64,000 nucleotides of DNA, from the NCBI GenBank assembly GCA_028749475.1, contig JAQVWN010000006.1:28221-92220 (forward strand). Reading direction: 5' to 3'. This DNA comes from Thomasclavelia sp. Its GTDB lineage: Bacteria > Bacillota_I > Bacilli_A > Erysipelotrichales > Coprobacillaceae. Both the position numbers and the translations under genes were made by a program. Shown here one piece after another: positions 7,529 to 20,147 of the stretch; position 1 is the first letter of the stretch; each line of letters opens with the position of its first letter. A model generated the notes under the pieces. The model was not told the DNA's origin. It saw nothing but the letters and a program-made list of their open reading frames with translations, and made no database searches.

Positions 7529-8968
7529 ATGGATGATTTTATAAGACCAAATAGAGAACCAGAAAAACCTAAGAAGAAATTAAATAAAAACATTCTAATT
7601 ATAATTGGAATGGTAATATGTATTATCATTGGATACTTACTAGGAACTTTCGTTACCAATAACGCTAGTACGGTAACTAATAATAATAGTAACGTCACTC
7701 AAGAAGTGTATGAAATACTTAAAAATAATTGGGTTAATACAACTGGTGAAAAAGTAGATCTAACTAAATCATCATCTAAAGGAATGGTTAATTCTTTAGG
7801 TGATTCCCATTCTGAATATTTAACTAGTGAAGAAGCTAGTGAATTTAATGAAAGCGTGGATGGAAATTATAAAGGGATTGGAGTTACTTTCGGTACAATT
7901 AGTGCTGGGGCAATAGTAACTAAAGTAGCTGATAATTCTCCAGCTAGTAAAGCGGGAATTGAAATCGGGGATATCATTACTAAAGCTGATGATAATTCTT
8001 TAGCTGGATTAACTAGTGAAAAGATTAAAGAAAAAATTAGAGGCGATGAAGGAACTACTATTAAGTTAACTCTTAGTAGAGAAGGAAAAAATATTGAAGT
8101 TAATTGTAGTAGAGCTTCTGTTTCTACTGCTGTTAAATATGAAATAAGAGAAAGTAATAAAATTAAATTTGGTTATATTGAAATAACTACTTTTGGTTCA
8201 ACTACCGGTACGGAAGTTAAGGCAGCTCTTAAGAAGTTTAAAGAAAATAATGTTGATAACTTAGTTATTGATTTAAGAGATAATGGAGGAGGGTATGTTA
8301 GTGCGGCTTCCGACTTATTGAATCTATTTTTAACTAGTGATCAAATTGAATATCGTTATCAAGAAAAAAGTGGACCAGAAAAAGTTATTAAAGCGGATAG
8401 CGATGATAACTATGAATTCTCTAATGGTTATATCTTAGTTAATGAAAATACAGCTAGTGCTAGTGAAATGACTGCTGGAACTCTCCAACAAACATTAAAA
8501 TATAAATTAATAGGAACCCAAACCTATGGTAAAGGTTCAATGCAAACTCAAAAGACTTTATCTGATGGTTCAGTCCTTAAATATACTTTTGCAAAATGGT
8601 CATTACCGGACGGTACTTCAATTAATAGTAAGGGACTTACTCCTGATGTTAAAATTGAAAATACTTCTTTAGATGGAATAAGTGGTAAAGAAGTTAAAAA
8701 GACTTACTCAATTGATCAAGTTAGTAATCGAATAAAAGATATGCAAAAGATGTTAAATATTTTAGGTTATAATTGTGGTAGAGAAGATGGTTATTTTTCA
8801 GAAGGTACGGCTAATGCTTTAAAACAATTTGAAACTGCTAAAGGATTAACAGTTGATGGTCAGTATACTGAAAGTGATCGTGTAGTTATTTTAAGTAGTA
8901 TTTATAAATATATAGCTAATTCAGATAATGATAATCAATATAAGAAGTTATTAGAATTAATTAAATAA
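7529..8968 (+). CDS. S41 C-terminal processing protease with PDZ and peptidoglycan-binding domains
   Basis: This 479-residue membrane-anchored serine protease has a short basic cytosolic tail, one membrane helix (about residues 23-43), a PDZ domain (about 105-190), the S41 catalytic core (about 205-380) and a C-terminal peptidoglycan-binding type 1 domain (about 400-465). The catalytic Ser is in ENTASASEMTAG and the catalytic Lys in YGKGSMQTQK. The layout is that of Firmicute CtpA/CtpB, which act outside the membrane on signalling or cell-wall proteins. A short ribosome site (GAGG) precedes the ATG. A terminator follows directly, so it appears to be monocistronic. Confidence 0.92.
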   Translation: MDDFIRPNREPEKPKKKLNKNILIIIGMVICIIIGYLLGTFVTNNASTVTNNNSNVTQEVYEILKNNWVNTTGEKVDLTKSSSKGMVNSLGDSHSEYLTSEEASEFNESVDGNYKGIGVTFGTISAGAIVTKVADNSPASKAGIEIGDIITKADDNSLAGLTSEKIKEKIRGDEGTTIKLTLSREGKNIEVNCSRASVSTAVKYEIRESNKIKFGYIEITTFGSTTGTEVKAALKKFKENNVDNLVIDLRDNGGGYVSAASDLLNLFLTSDQIEYRYQEKSGPEKVIKADSDDNYEFSNGYILVNENTASASEMTAGTLQQTLKYKLIGTQTYGKGSMQTQKTLSDGSVLKYTFAKWSLPDGTSINSKGLTPDVKIENTSLDGISGKEVKKTYSIDQVSNRIKDMQKMLNILGYNCGREDGYFSEGTANALKQFETAKGLTVDGQYTESDRVVILSSIYKYIANSDNDNQYKKLLELIK

Positions 8969-8993
8969 AAAAGGTAATTCTATTACCTTTTTT
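8967..8993 (+). terminator. Terminator after the S41 protease gene
   Basis: AAAAAGGTAAT pairs with ATTACCTTTTT around a TCT loop and continues into T residues. Confidence 0.85.
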
Positions 8994-9017
8994 AGTCTAT
9001 GAAGGGAGGAATAAAAG

Positions 9018-10982
9018 ATGTTTGAACTACATTCAGAGTATAAACCAGCTGGTGATCAAATCGAAGCTATAGATGAGTTAGTAGATGGTATTAATGAAGG
9101 AAAGAAGTATCAAGTATTACTAGGGGTTACCGGTTCTGGTAAGACTTTTACAATGGCTAATGTCATTGAAAGAACTAATAAACCAACTTTAGTATTAGCT
9201 CATAATAAAACTTTAGCTGGACAATTATATAGTGAATTAAAAGAATTCTTTCCTAATAATCGAGTAGAATATTTTGTCTCTAACTTCGATTTTTATCAAC
9301 CAGAAGCCTATATTCCCGGAAGAGACTTATATATTGATAAAAACACTAAAACTAATTATGAAATTGAAATGCTTAGAAGTGCAGCAATGAATTCTTTAAT
9401 TGAAAGAGATGATGTCATCGTAGTAGCTTCAGTTGCATCTATTTATGGATTAGGTAATCCTGAGCAATATAAAGAGATGGTTTTTTCAATTCGTTTAGAT
9501 CAAGAAATAAATCGAAGAGAATTACTAACTTATTTAGTTGATCGTCAATATCAACGTAATGATATTGAACAATCAAAAGGAACTTTTAGAGTAAGAGGCG
9601 ATGTTATTGAAATCGTTCCTGGCCACACTGAAAGTTGGTTAATTAGAATTGAATTATTTGGTGACACCGTTGAAAGAATCAGCGAAGTTGATCCTTTAAC
9701 TGGCGCTTTACTCGGTAGTTATTCAACTTATACAATTTATCCAGCTTATGGCTATGTCACAAAGAAGGAACAGATGCTTCACGCCTGTGACACTATCGAT
9801 GAAGAATTAAAAGATAGATTAGAATACTTTAAAGAAGAATCTAAACCTTTAGAATATGAAAGACTAGATCAAAGAACTAGACATGATGTTGAGATGTTAA
9901 GAGAAGTTGGAATGTGCCCAGGAATCGAAAACTATTCAAGACATATTGATGGAAGAAAACCTGGTCAAAGACCATATACATTAATGGATTACTTTCCTAA
10001 AGATTTTCTATTGATTGTTGATGAATCACATGTCATGTTGCCCCAAGTTAGAGGAATGTTTAATGGTGATCGGGGAAGAAAACAAACTCTTGTTGAATAT
10101 GGTTTTAGACTTCCTAGTGCAATGGACAATCGACCATTAAACTTTGATGAATTTACAGATATTATTAATCAATGTATTTGTGTATCCGCTACTCCTGGTG
10201 ATTGGGAACTAGAACAAGTAAACAATCATGTAGTTGAACAAATTATTCGTCCAACTGGATTGTTGGATCCAGAAGTAGAAGTAAGACCGATTAAAGGTCA
10301 AATAGATGATATCGTGGATGAAATTCATGAAAGAGAAAAGAAAAATGAAAGAGTTCTTATTACAACCCTTACTAAAAGAATGGCTGAAGAACTTAGTGCT
10401 TTTCTTAAAGAAATGGGAATTAAAGTTCAATACTTACACTCTGATACTAAGACTTTAGAAAGAACAGAAATCTTAAGAGATTTAAGACTTGGTAAGTATG
10501 ATGTCTTAGTAGGGATTAATCTATTAAAAGAAGGATTAGATTTACCAGAAGTATCTTTGGTATGTATTTTAGATGCTGATAAAGAAGGATTCTTACGTTC
10601 AAGAAGAGCTTTAATTCAAACTATTGGACGAGCTGCTCGTAATAGTAATGGTAAAGTTATCATGTATGGTGATAATATGACTGACTCGATGAAAGAAGCT
10701 ATCGATGAAACTAGAAGAAGAAGAACTCTTCAACAAGAATATAATAAAGAACATAATATAACTCCTAAAACTATCATTAAAGAAGTTCGTGAAGCAATCC
10801 ATGGCCAAGAAAACATGGAAGAAGCGATTAAACTTACGAAGAAGGGTAAAGTCACTAAGAAAAATAAAGAACAAGTTCTTAAGGATTTAGAAGCTCAAAT
10901 GAAAGAAGCTGCTAAAGTATTAGACTTTGAAAGAGCGATGGAACTACGTGACATTATTATGGAAATAAAGAATGAAAATTAA
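9018..10982 (+). CDS. uvrB: Excinuclease ABC subunit B
   Basis: This 654-residue full-length UvrB is the damage-verifying helicase of nucleotide excision repair. Visible landmarks are the Walker A motif [10 protein letters not shown] (about residues 36-45), the beta-hairpin region following [13 protein letters not shown] sequence, the DESHVMLPQ helicase motif, the C-terminal helicase motifs including QTIGRAARN, and the UVR domain at the end (about 618-654) that contacts UvrC. GGAGG precedes the ATG. It overlaps the cca gene by 11 bases, and uvrA follows, so all three are translationally coupled. Confidence 0.98.
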   Translation: MFELHSEYKPAGDQIEAIDELVDGINEGKKYQVLLGVTGSGKTFTMANVIERTNKPTLVLAHNKTLAGQLYSELKEFFPNNRVEYFVSNFDFYQPEAYIPGRDLYIDKNTKTNYEIEMLRSAAMNSLIERDDVIVVASVASIYGLGNPEQYKEMVFSIRLDQEINRRELLTYLVDRQYQRNDIEQSKGTFRVRGDVIEIVPGHTESWLIRIELFGDTVERISEVDPLTGALLGSYSTYTIYPAYGYVTKKEQMLHACDTIDEELKDRLEYFKEESKPLEYERLDQRTRHDVEMLREVGMCPGIENYSRHIDGRKPGQRPYTLMDYFPKDFLLIVDESHVMLPQVRGMFNGDRGRKQTLVEYGFRLPSAMDNRPLNFDEFTDIINQCICVSATPGDWELEQVNNHVVEQIIRPTGLLDPEVEVRPIKGQIDDIVDEIHEREKKNERVLITTLTKRMAEELSAFLKEMGIKVQYLHSDTKTLERTEILRDLRLGKYDVLVGINLLKEGLDLPEVSLVCILDADKEGFLRSRRALIQTIGRAARNSNGKVIMYGDNMTDSMKEAIDETRRRRTLQQEYNKEHNITPKTIIKEVREAIHGQENMEEAIKLTKKGKVTKKNKEQVLKDLEAQMKEAAKVLDFERAMELRDIIMEIKNEN

Positions 10983-12331
10983 GGTTGAATTAGATAGTTT
11001 AGGAAAGAAAATCTTAGATGATATTGAAAGTAATGGAGGGAAAGTATATTTAGTTGGTGGTTTAATTCGAGATTTAGTTATAAATGGTAAAAGTGATTAT
11101 CATGATATTGATGTGGAAATTTTTAACATGGAATTAAATACTTTAGAAGCTATCCTTTCTAAGTATGGGGATGTTAAAACGGTTGGTAAATCATTTGGTA
11201 TTTTAAAAGTATCAACTCTTAAAAACTATGATTTTGCACTTCCAAGAATAGAAGCTAAAACTGGGAAAACCCATAAAGATTTTGATGTAACAGTTGATAA
11301 AGATTTATCTTTACAAAAAGCTAGTATTCGAAGAGATATAACTATTAATGCTTTAATGTATGAATATTCTACAAGAGAAGTATTAGACTTTTATCATGGC
11401 TTAGAAGATGTAAAGCATCATACTATTAGATTAGTAAACAAAGATACTTTTAAAGAAGATCCTTTAAGAGTTCTTCGCGTAGCCCAGTTTGCATCTCGCC
11501 TAGAATTCACTGTTGAACCGATAACACTAAAGGAATGTAGGACGATGGTTCAACAAGGAATGTTAAAAGATTTATCAAATGAAAGAATCTTTGAAGAATA
11601 TAATAAACTATTAACTTCTTCTAGACCTTCCATTGGATTAAAGTTTTTAAATGAAATTAATGCTCTACCTAGATGTTTACAAGCCTTGCAACATACTCGT
11701 CAAAGATTAGATTTTCATCCAGAAGGTAATGTTTTAAATCATACAATCTTAGTCGTTGATCTAGCAGCTTTATGTAAAAACAAAACTAGTAATCCTTTAG
11801 GATTTATGTGGGGTGCCTTGTTACATGATATTGGTAAACCCGTAGTAACTTCTATCGAAGGGCATGCCCCAAGGCATGCAGAAGTAGGACTAGATGTTTT
11901 TAATGAGGAAATGAATAGGATTATTCAAGGTGATGATTTAAAAAAATATATTAAAACTATGATAAAATATCATATGCGCTTATCTACAATGTCTAGAAGA
12001 AACTCATCAGACTATAAATATCTAGTCTTACTTAGTAAGATTAAAGGTGTTATGCCTTTAAATGATTTAGTCTTAATGACTAAATGTGATAAACTAGGAA
12101 GGCTAAGAGATGGTCATAAAGATATAGAGGTTTTAAACTCATATCTTGATGATAAGATTAATAGATTAGGAGACACGGCTTTAGATCCTTATATTTCCGG
12201 TGAAGACCTATTTGAACTAGGAGTTAAACAAGGACCTAAATTTAAAGAATTAATTGATTGGAGTTATGACTTACAAATGAGAAAACACTCCAAAGAAGAT
12301 ATAATAAGGATGTTAAAAGAGGAGGTAGAAA

Positions 12332-12342
<11 letters not shown>
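10972..12342 (+). CDS. cca: CCA tRNA nucleotidyltransferase / poly(A) polymerase family protein with HD domain
   Basis: The 456-residue protein has the class II nucleotidyltransferase head: a [10 protein letters not shown] motif (about residues 24-33), the metal-binding DIDVEIF (about 44-50), and RRDITINAL (about 121-129). A C-terminal HD domain is present around LLHDIGKPV (about residue 285). It would add or repair the CCA end of tRNA, and the HD domain may give phosphohydrolase activity. A poly(A) polymerase cannot be excluded from sequence alone. Bacillus-type CCA enzymes usually lack this HD domain. The placement between uvrB and uvrA, with 11-base overlaps at both ends, is unusual. Confidence 0.85.
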
Positions 12343-15154
<2,812 letters not shown>

Positions 15155-15163
15155 GAGGAATTT

Positions 15164-16117
15164 ATGGAAAAATCAATTACTGTTAGAGAGTTATTTGATG
15201 ATTTATTTGAAACAAAAAGAATTACCGGTAATGATGATTCTGAAAACAGAAGAGTTTATGTTTCAGAAATAAACAGACCAGGTTTTGAACTTGCTGGTTT
15301 CTTTAAACATACAGAATTTAAAAGAATTATCATTTTAGGAGATAAAGAATTTGCATTTATTGAAGAAATGAGCAGTACTGCTCAAAAAGAAATCTTTTCA
15401 GTTCTTATTAATGATGATCTTCCTTGTATTGTCATCTGTAAAGGACATACTTGTCCTAAAATACTAGAAGAAACAGCTAATAAAAAGAACTTTCCTATTT
15501 ATGTTACCGACAGTGCTACTGGAAGAGTATCAATTGAACTTACCAATCGTTTAGATGAAGTACTTGCTCCAGAAACATTAATTCATGGGGTGTTCTTAAA
15601 CATCTATGGTAAAGGAGTAATTATTAAAGGAGAATCTGGAATTGGTAAATCTGAGATAGCCTTAGAACTTGTAAAAAGAGGACATCTATTAGTTGCTGAT
15701 GATGCTGTAGAAATATATCATATTGGGCGTAGTATTATTGGTAAAGCTCCAAAAGTATTAACTAACTTATTAGAAATTAGAGGAGTAGGAGTTATTGATG
15801 TCTCTAAGATGTTTGGGATTGCTTCTATAATTGATCGGGATAAAGTTGATTTAATTATTCAATTAGATAGATGGGTACCATCTAGAGAATATACTAGAGT
15901 AACTGTTGAAGAAGATGATTCTTCAGAAATGCTTCTAGGAGCTAGTATTCCTAAGGTAGTTGTACCAGTATCATCAGGACGTAATATGTCAGTTATTATT
16001 GAAACTGCTGTTATGAATATTCGACTTAGAGAAAGTGGAGTAGATTCTTCTAAAGAATTCGTTGATCGAATTATTCAAAATATTGATGATAATAAGAAAA
16101 AAGAAGGAAACATGTAA
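15164..16117 (+). CDS. hprK: HPr kinase/phosphorylase
   Basis: This 317-residue protein phosphorylates HPr at Ser46 and reverses it, and is the sensor of carbon catabolite control in Firmicutes. The P-loop GESGIGKSE lies near residues 160-168, the LVADDAVEI segment near 182-190 and the HprK signature LEIRGVGVIDV near 206-216, all expected. An AGGAGG site precedes the ATG. The gene abuts lgt with no gap, the same pairing as in Bacillus. Its presence implies a PTS and Ser46-HPr/CcpA regulation in this organism, which suits the phospho-beta-glucosidase genes found later in the window. Confidence 0.96.
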   Translation: MEKSITVRELFDDLFETKRITGNDDSENRRVYVSEINRPGFELAGFFKHTEFKRIIILGDKEFAFIEEMSSTAQKEIFSVLINDDLPCIVICKGHTCPKILEETANKKNFPIYVTDSATGRVSIELTNRLDEVLAPETLIHGVFLNIYGKGVIIKGESGIGKSEIALELVKRGHLLVADDAVEIYHIGRSIIGKAPKVLTNLLEIRGVGVIDVSKMFGIASIIDRDKVDLIIQLDRWVPSREYTRVTVEEDDSSEMLLGASIPKVVVPVSSGRNMSVIIETAVMNIRLRESGVDSSKEFVDRIIQNIDDNKKKEGNM

Positions 16118-16930
16118 ATGCAATTATTTCCAGATAGTAAAACATTTATTGAATTAGGTCCTTTATCTATTCAATGGTATGCATTATTGATCCTAACAGG
16201 AGCGATAATAGCTTATCTATTAGGTCAATATAATTTTAAAAAGTTAGGTTATAATAAAGAAATTCTTTCTGACTATTTCTTTGGTTTAATGGCTGTAGGA
16301 ATTATTGGAGCTAGAATTTGGTATGTCATCTTTATGTGGCAAGAATTATATGCTGCTCATCCTGAAGAAATAATAATGATTAATCATGGTGGTTTAGCTA
16401 TTCAAGGTGGAATTGTCTTTGGTTTAATCTTTAGTTATTGGTATTTTAAAAAGAAAAATATTTCTTTTTTAGAAGCTGGTGACGCTATTATGCCAGGAGT
16501 CTTAATTGCTCAAGCTTTTGGGCGTTGGGGAAACTTCTTTAATCAAGAAGCTCATGGTGGAGAAGTATCATTAAAGTTCTTAAAATCTCTTCATTTACCT
16601 AATTTTATTATTGAGGGTATGCATATTGATGGAGTTTATTATCATCCAACATTTTTATATGAGTCAGTTGGATGTGTAATTGGTTTTTTATTAATTATTT
16701 TGGTAGTTAGAAAACTAGCTAATAAAACTGGATATGAGTTCTTTAGTTATTTTATTTGGTATGGAATCATTAGATTTTTTATTGAAGGACTTAGAACTGA
16801 TAGTTTATATTTCTTAGGGCTTAGAATGGCTCAACTAACTTCCATTGCATTTATAATACTAGGAATAATTGGTTTCATTTATGTATATAAATGGGAACCT
16901 CCTAAAAAAAGATCTTATAAACCCGATTAA
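16118..16930 (+). CDS. lgt: Prolipoprotein diacylglyceryl transferase
   Basis: This 270-residue polytopic membrane protein with about seven helices moves diacylglycerol onto the lipobox Cys of prolipoproteins. The family signature GRWGNFFNQEAHGG (about residues 140-153) is intact, as are the HGGLAIQGG motif near residue 89 and IRFFIEGLRTD near 224. It starts directly at the hprK stop codon and shares that operon. A terminator overlaps its stop codon. The lipoprotein encoded on the minus strand near 50.5 kb would be a client. Confidence 0.96.
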   Translation: MQLFPDSKTFIELGPLSIQWYALLILTGAIIAYLLGQYNFKKLGYNKEILSDYFFGLMAVGIIGARIWYVIFMWQELYAAHPEEIIMINHGGLAIQGGIVFGLIFSYWYFKKKNISFLEAGDAIMPGVLIAQAFGRWGNFFNQEAHGGEVSLKFLKSLHLPNFIIEGMHIDGVYYHPTFLYESVGCVIGFLLIILVVRKLANKTGYEFFSYFIWYGIIRFFIEGLRTDSLYFLGLRMAQLTSIAFIILGIIGFIYVYKWEPPKKRSYKPD

Positions 16931-16948
16931 AATCGGGTTTTTATTTTT
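16920..16948 (+). terminator. Terminator of the uvrB-cca-uvrA-hprK-lgt operon
   Basis: AACCCGATT pairs with AATCGGGTT around two bases, followed by a T-rich tract; the lgt stop codon lies in the loop. Confidence 0.88.
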
Positions 16949-17015
16949 GACAAACTATAAGCAAAAAGATAACTATGTTATAATGAAAGTAGTCTTTTGA
17001 AGGGAAGTGTTTTTA

Positions 17016-20000
17016 ATGAGAAAATTTTTAAGTGTTTTAATTGTTTTTATGATGGTCTTTTCTATGCATGTAAACGTAAGCGCTAACAGCGATTATGATG
17101 TCATAGTCAATGATCCTAATGCGGACGCTAATCAAGATTTAGCGGAAGATTTAGTTACTCAACAAGATCAGTCAACTCTTGATGAATCTAAAGTTCCTTC
17201 AGCAAGGGAAGTTTATAGTGGATATAATCGTAGTGGAAATTATATCTTAAGAGTAAATAATAATCAAATTAGGAATGCTTATACTAGAGATGGACCAATA
17301 TACGTAACTTCTAATGAAAGAATAAATCCTACTTGGTCTAATGTAAATGAAAGAGTGGAAGTAGTTAATATTGGTAATGAACTATTTTCAACTAAGAGTG
17401 TTCAAACCATCTACTCTCAACCTTTCACTGCTGGTGGATACTTTAGCACTGGTAAAAAGTTACCGGTAGGTAGTTATAAAGCAACTAAACAAGTAAAAAA
17501 TATGGTTTATATTACTAGCGATTATGGTAATGGTTGGATTAGTATCTCTAACGGAAACTTTGCTTGGGGTACTACTTCTATTGGCGGAGTAAATGGTGTA
17601 GCCACATACGTAAAGATGATACCAGCTAGTAACACTTACACTAGACCAGGAAATAAAATGAATCCAACATTTGTGACAATTCATAATACTGGTTCTACTG
17701 GTAGTGGAGCTAATGCTAGAGCTCACGCTAATCTTCAATATGCTGGTAATAGTCGTCAAGCATCTTGGCACTTTACCGTTGATAATACTCAAATATGGCA
17801 ATCTATTCCGATGAATGAAGTGGCTTATCATGCTGGTGATGGTTCAATGCAAGGTAACATGAATACTATCGCCATTGAAATTTGTGAAAATAGTGATGGT
17901 AATTATCGTCAAGCGGAAGTAAATGCTGCAAAGTTAACGGCGAAGATTTTATGGATGAATAACTTACCATCCAACGCTGTTAGAATGCATCGTGATTGGT
18001 CAGGTAAAACTTGTCCAGCCAATATGATTAAGGGTACTAAAAATTCTATGGGATGGACTAACTTCTGTAATTTAGTAGCCAGTGAATATCGTAAATTAGG
18101 AGCAACTCCTAATCATACTAGTGCAACTCAAAATCATACCGGTGATTCAACTGGTAAAGCATCTAATGCACCAACCTTAAAATATAGTGCAAATAATTGT
18201 ATTACTGGTTGGGGTGGTACTGTTACTGAACCTAATACTGCCGGATCTACTGGTAGATCACTTGATTTATATCAATTAAAACTTAATTTATCTAATGTTA
18301 ATAAATCAGCTTATATCAGTGGAAAAGTATATGAAAGAGATAAAGGTTGGGTTGAATATGAAAACACTAATGGAGTAACTGTTGGTACTGATGGTCGCCC
18401 AATGACTAAGATTAATTTTGCCGCCTATAATATTAATGGCTACAAACTTCAATATCGTGTTCACTCAGCTAATGTTGGTTGGATGAATTGGGTTGATGCT
18501 GGAAATGATGCTGGTTCTGGCAATAACACTATTCAAGCTGTTGATTTTAGATTAGTAGCAGATAGTAGTGTGGAAGACAATACACCACATATTTATTACA
18601 CTTCCCATACTGCTAATGTTGGTTGGAGCGGAAATAGAACTGCGGGACAAACTGCTGGAAGTACTAGTGGAAGTAACGATCTACAAGCTTTCACTATTGG
18701 ATTTGATAATTTAACAGGAGTTAATCTAAATGCTAAAGTTTATGATAAAACTAATGGATGGACTACTTACAATAATGTCACAGGATCAACAACAATTGGT
18801 ACTACTGGTAAATCATTATCATTAAAGGCATTTAAATTAAGTGCGACAGGTAATGTTGGGGAAAACGTTTATCAATATCGAGCATATATCCAAGGTTCAG
18901 GTTGGACCGAGTGGCAAAATATGTTAGATGCTAGTAGTCAAGTTGGTAGTGAGTCTGGTAATAATATTTTAGCCATTCAAGCTAATATCATTCCTATTAT
19001 TCATATGACAGGTGTAGCTTTTGAAAAGAGTAGTTATGATGTTGAACATACTTCATCAGTAGCAACGAAATTAATATATCAACCTACTAATACAACTGAT
19101 AGCCGTGCTGCTTCATACACTAGTAGTAATACTGCTATTGCGACAGTCAGTGATAAGGGAATAGTTACAGGAATAAAAGAAGGACAAACAACTATTACTG
19201 CGAAGGTAGGAAGTTTTACAACTTCAACTACTATTAACGTCATTAAACAAACTCCAGTCGTAAACTATACTGCCCATGTATCAAGTGTTGGATGGCAAGG
19301 TTATAAAACTTCTGGTTATGCTGGAACAACAGGACAATCAAAAAGTGTTGAAGCAATCAAAATGAAACTTTCTAACACTGCTGATTATAGTGGCTCAATA
19401 AGTTATCAAGCTTATTGCCAAAATAAAGGATGGGTAACTGTTGGAGGCGATGATGGGGTTTCAGGAACTACTGGTCAGTCTCTAAGAATGGAAGCAATGC
19501 GAGTTCAACTTTCAGGTGATATTGCAAGTGCATATGATGTTTATTATCGAACTCATATTCAAAGCTTTGGATGGACTGATTGGGCTAAAGACAATGAAAT
19601 ATCAGGTTCAATGGGTTATGGTTATCGTCTTGAAGCTTATGAAGTAAAACTGGTTAAGAAAGCTGGTAGTCTTCCAGGAGCGACTACAACTAAATATCAT
19701 GAAACTTTAGTAGCGTATTCAGGACACCAACAAAATGTTGGAAACCTTGCAAAAGTTTATGATGGTTCTTCTTTAGGACAAACAGGTAAGTCTCAAAGAC
19801 TTGAAGCTATTCGTTTAACTCTTCCAAAAGTATATGCTGATAAAAATTTAAGTGGATCAATTAGATATCGAGTTCATGTTCAAAATACTGGCTGGCAATC
19901 ATATAAAACAGATGGTGCTTTAGCTGGTACTACTGGTAAAGGACTTCGTCTAGAAGCAATTCAAATTGAGCTTACAGGTGAGATGGCTCAAAAATATGAT

Positions 20001-20129
20001 GTCGAATATCGAACTCATATCCAAAATAAAGGATGGGAAAACACTTGGCACAAAAATGGTGATGTTTCAGGAACAACAGGTAAAGGACTACGTTTAGAAG
20101 CAATTCAAGTTAGATTAGTAAAGAAATAA
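17016..20129 (+). CDS. Secreted N-acetylmuramoyl-L-alanine amidase with ChW repeats and a Big_2 domain
   Basis: The ATG at 17016 after GAAGGGA opens a 1037-residue protein with a signal peptide cleaved near VSA (residue 23). An Amidase_2 (T7 lysozyme/PGRP-like) domain spans about residues 195-350. Its Zn ligands are visible: His in FVTIHNTG, His in RMHRDWSG and Cys in KTCPANM. From about 390 on come clostridial hydrophobic (ChW) repeats, each with a GW-centred core and endings such as GKGLRLEAIQ. A Big_2 Ig-like domain (about 663-745) interrupts them. It cuts the stem peptide from muramic acid in peptidoglycan. ChW repeats probably attach it to the cell surface. A TATAAT at 16979-16984 is the likely -10. 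It precedes a glucosaminidase gene by 18 bases, probably in one operon. Confidence 0.92.
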   Translation: MRKFLSVLIVFMMVFSMHVNVSANSDYDVIVNDPNADANQDLAEDLVTQQDQSTLDESKVPSAREVYSGYNRSGNYILRVNNNQIRNAYTRDGPIYVTSNERINPTWSNVNERVEVVNIGNELFSTKSVQTIYSQPFTAGGYFSTGKKLPVGSYKATKQVKNMVYITSDYGNGWISISNGNFAWGTTSIGGVNGVATYVKMIPASNTYTRPGNKMNPTFVTIHNTGSTGSGANARAHANLQYAGNSRQASWHFTVDNTQIWQSIPMNEVAYHAGDGSMQGNMNTIAIEICENSDGNYRQAEVNAAKLTAKILWMNNLPSNAVRMHRDWSGKTCPANMIKGTKNSMGWTNFCNLVASEYRKLGATPNHTSATQNHTGDSTGKASNAPTLKYSANNCITGWGGTVTEPNTAGSTGRSLDLYQLKLNLSNVNKSAYISGKVYERDKGWVEYENTNGVTVGTDGRPMTKINFAAYNINGYKLQYRVHSANVGWMNWVDAGNDAGSGNNTIQAVDFRLVADSSVEDNTPHIYYTSHTANVGWSGNRTAGQTAGSTSGSNDLQAFTIGFDNLTGVNLNAKVYDKTNGWTTYNNVTGSTTIGTTGKSLSLKAFKLSATGNVGENVYQYRAYIQGSGWTEWQNMLDASSQVGSESGNNILAIQANIIPIIHMTGVAFEKSSYDVEHTSSVATKLIYQPTNTTDSRAASYTSSNTAIATVSDKGIVTGIKEGQTTITAKVGSFTTSTTINVIKQTPVVNYTAHVSSVGWQGYKTSGYAGTTGQSKSVEAIKMKLSNTADYSGSISYQAYCQNKGWVTVGGDDGVSGTTGQSLRMEAMRVQLSGDIASAYDVYYRTHIQSFGWTDWAKDNEISGSMGYGYRLEAYEVKLVKKAGSLPGATTTKYHETLVAYSGHQQNVGNLAKVYDGSSLGQTGKSQRLEAIRLTLPKVYADKNLSGSIRYRVHVQNTGWQSYKTDGALAGTTGKGLRLEAIQIELTGEMAQKYDVEYRTHIQNKGWENTWHKNGDVSGTTGKGLRLEAIQVRLVKK

Positions 20130-20147
20130 TAAAGAAGGAGGGATTTG

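Noticed and set aside
16947..16984. Perfect TTGACA upstream of the amidase as its -35 box
   Set aside because: The spacing to TATAAT at 16979 is 26 bases, far from 17; the TTGACA also overlaps the T-tract of the lgt terminator. Only the -10 is accepted.
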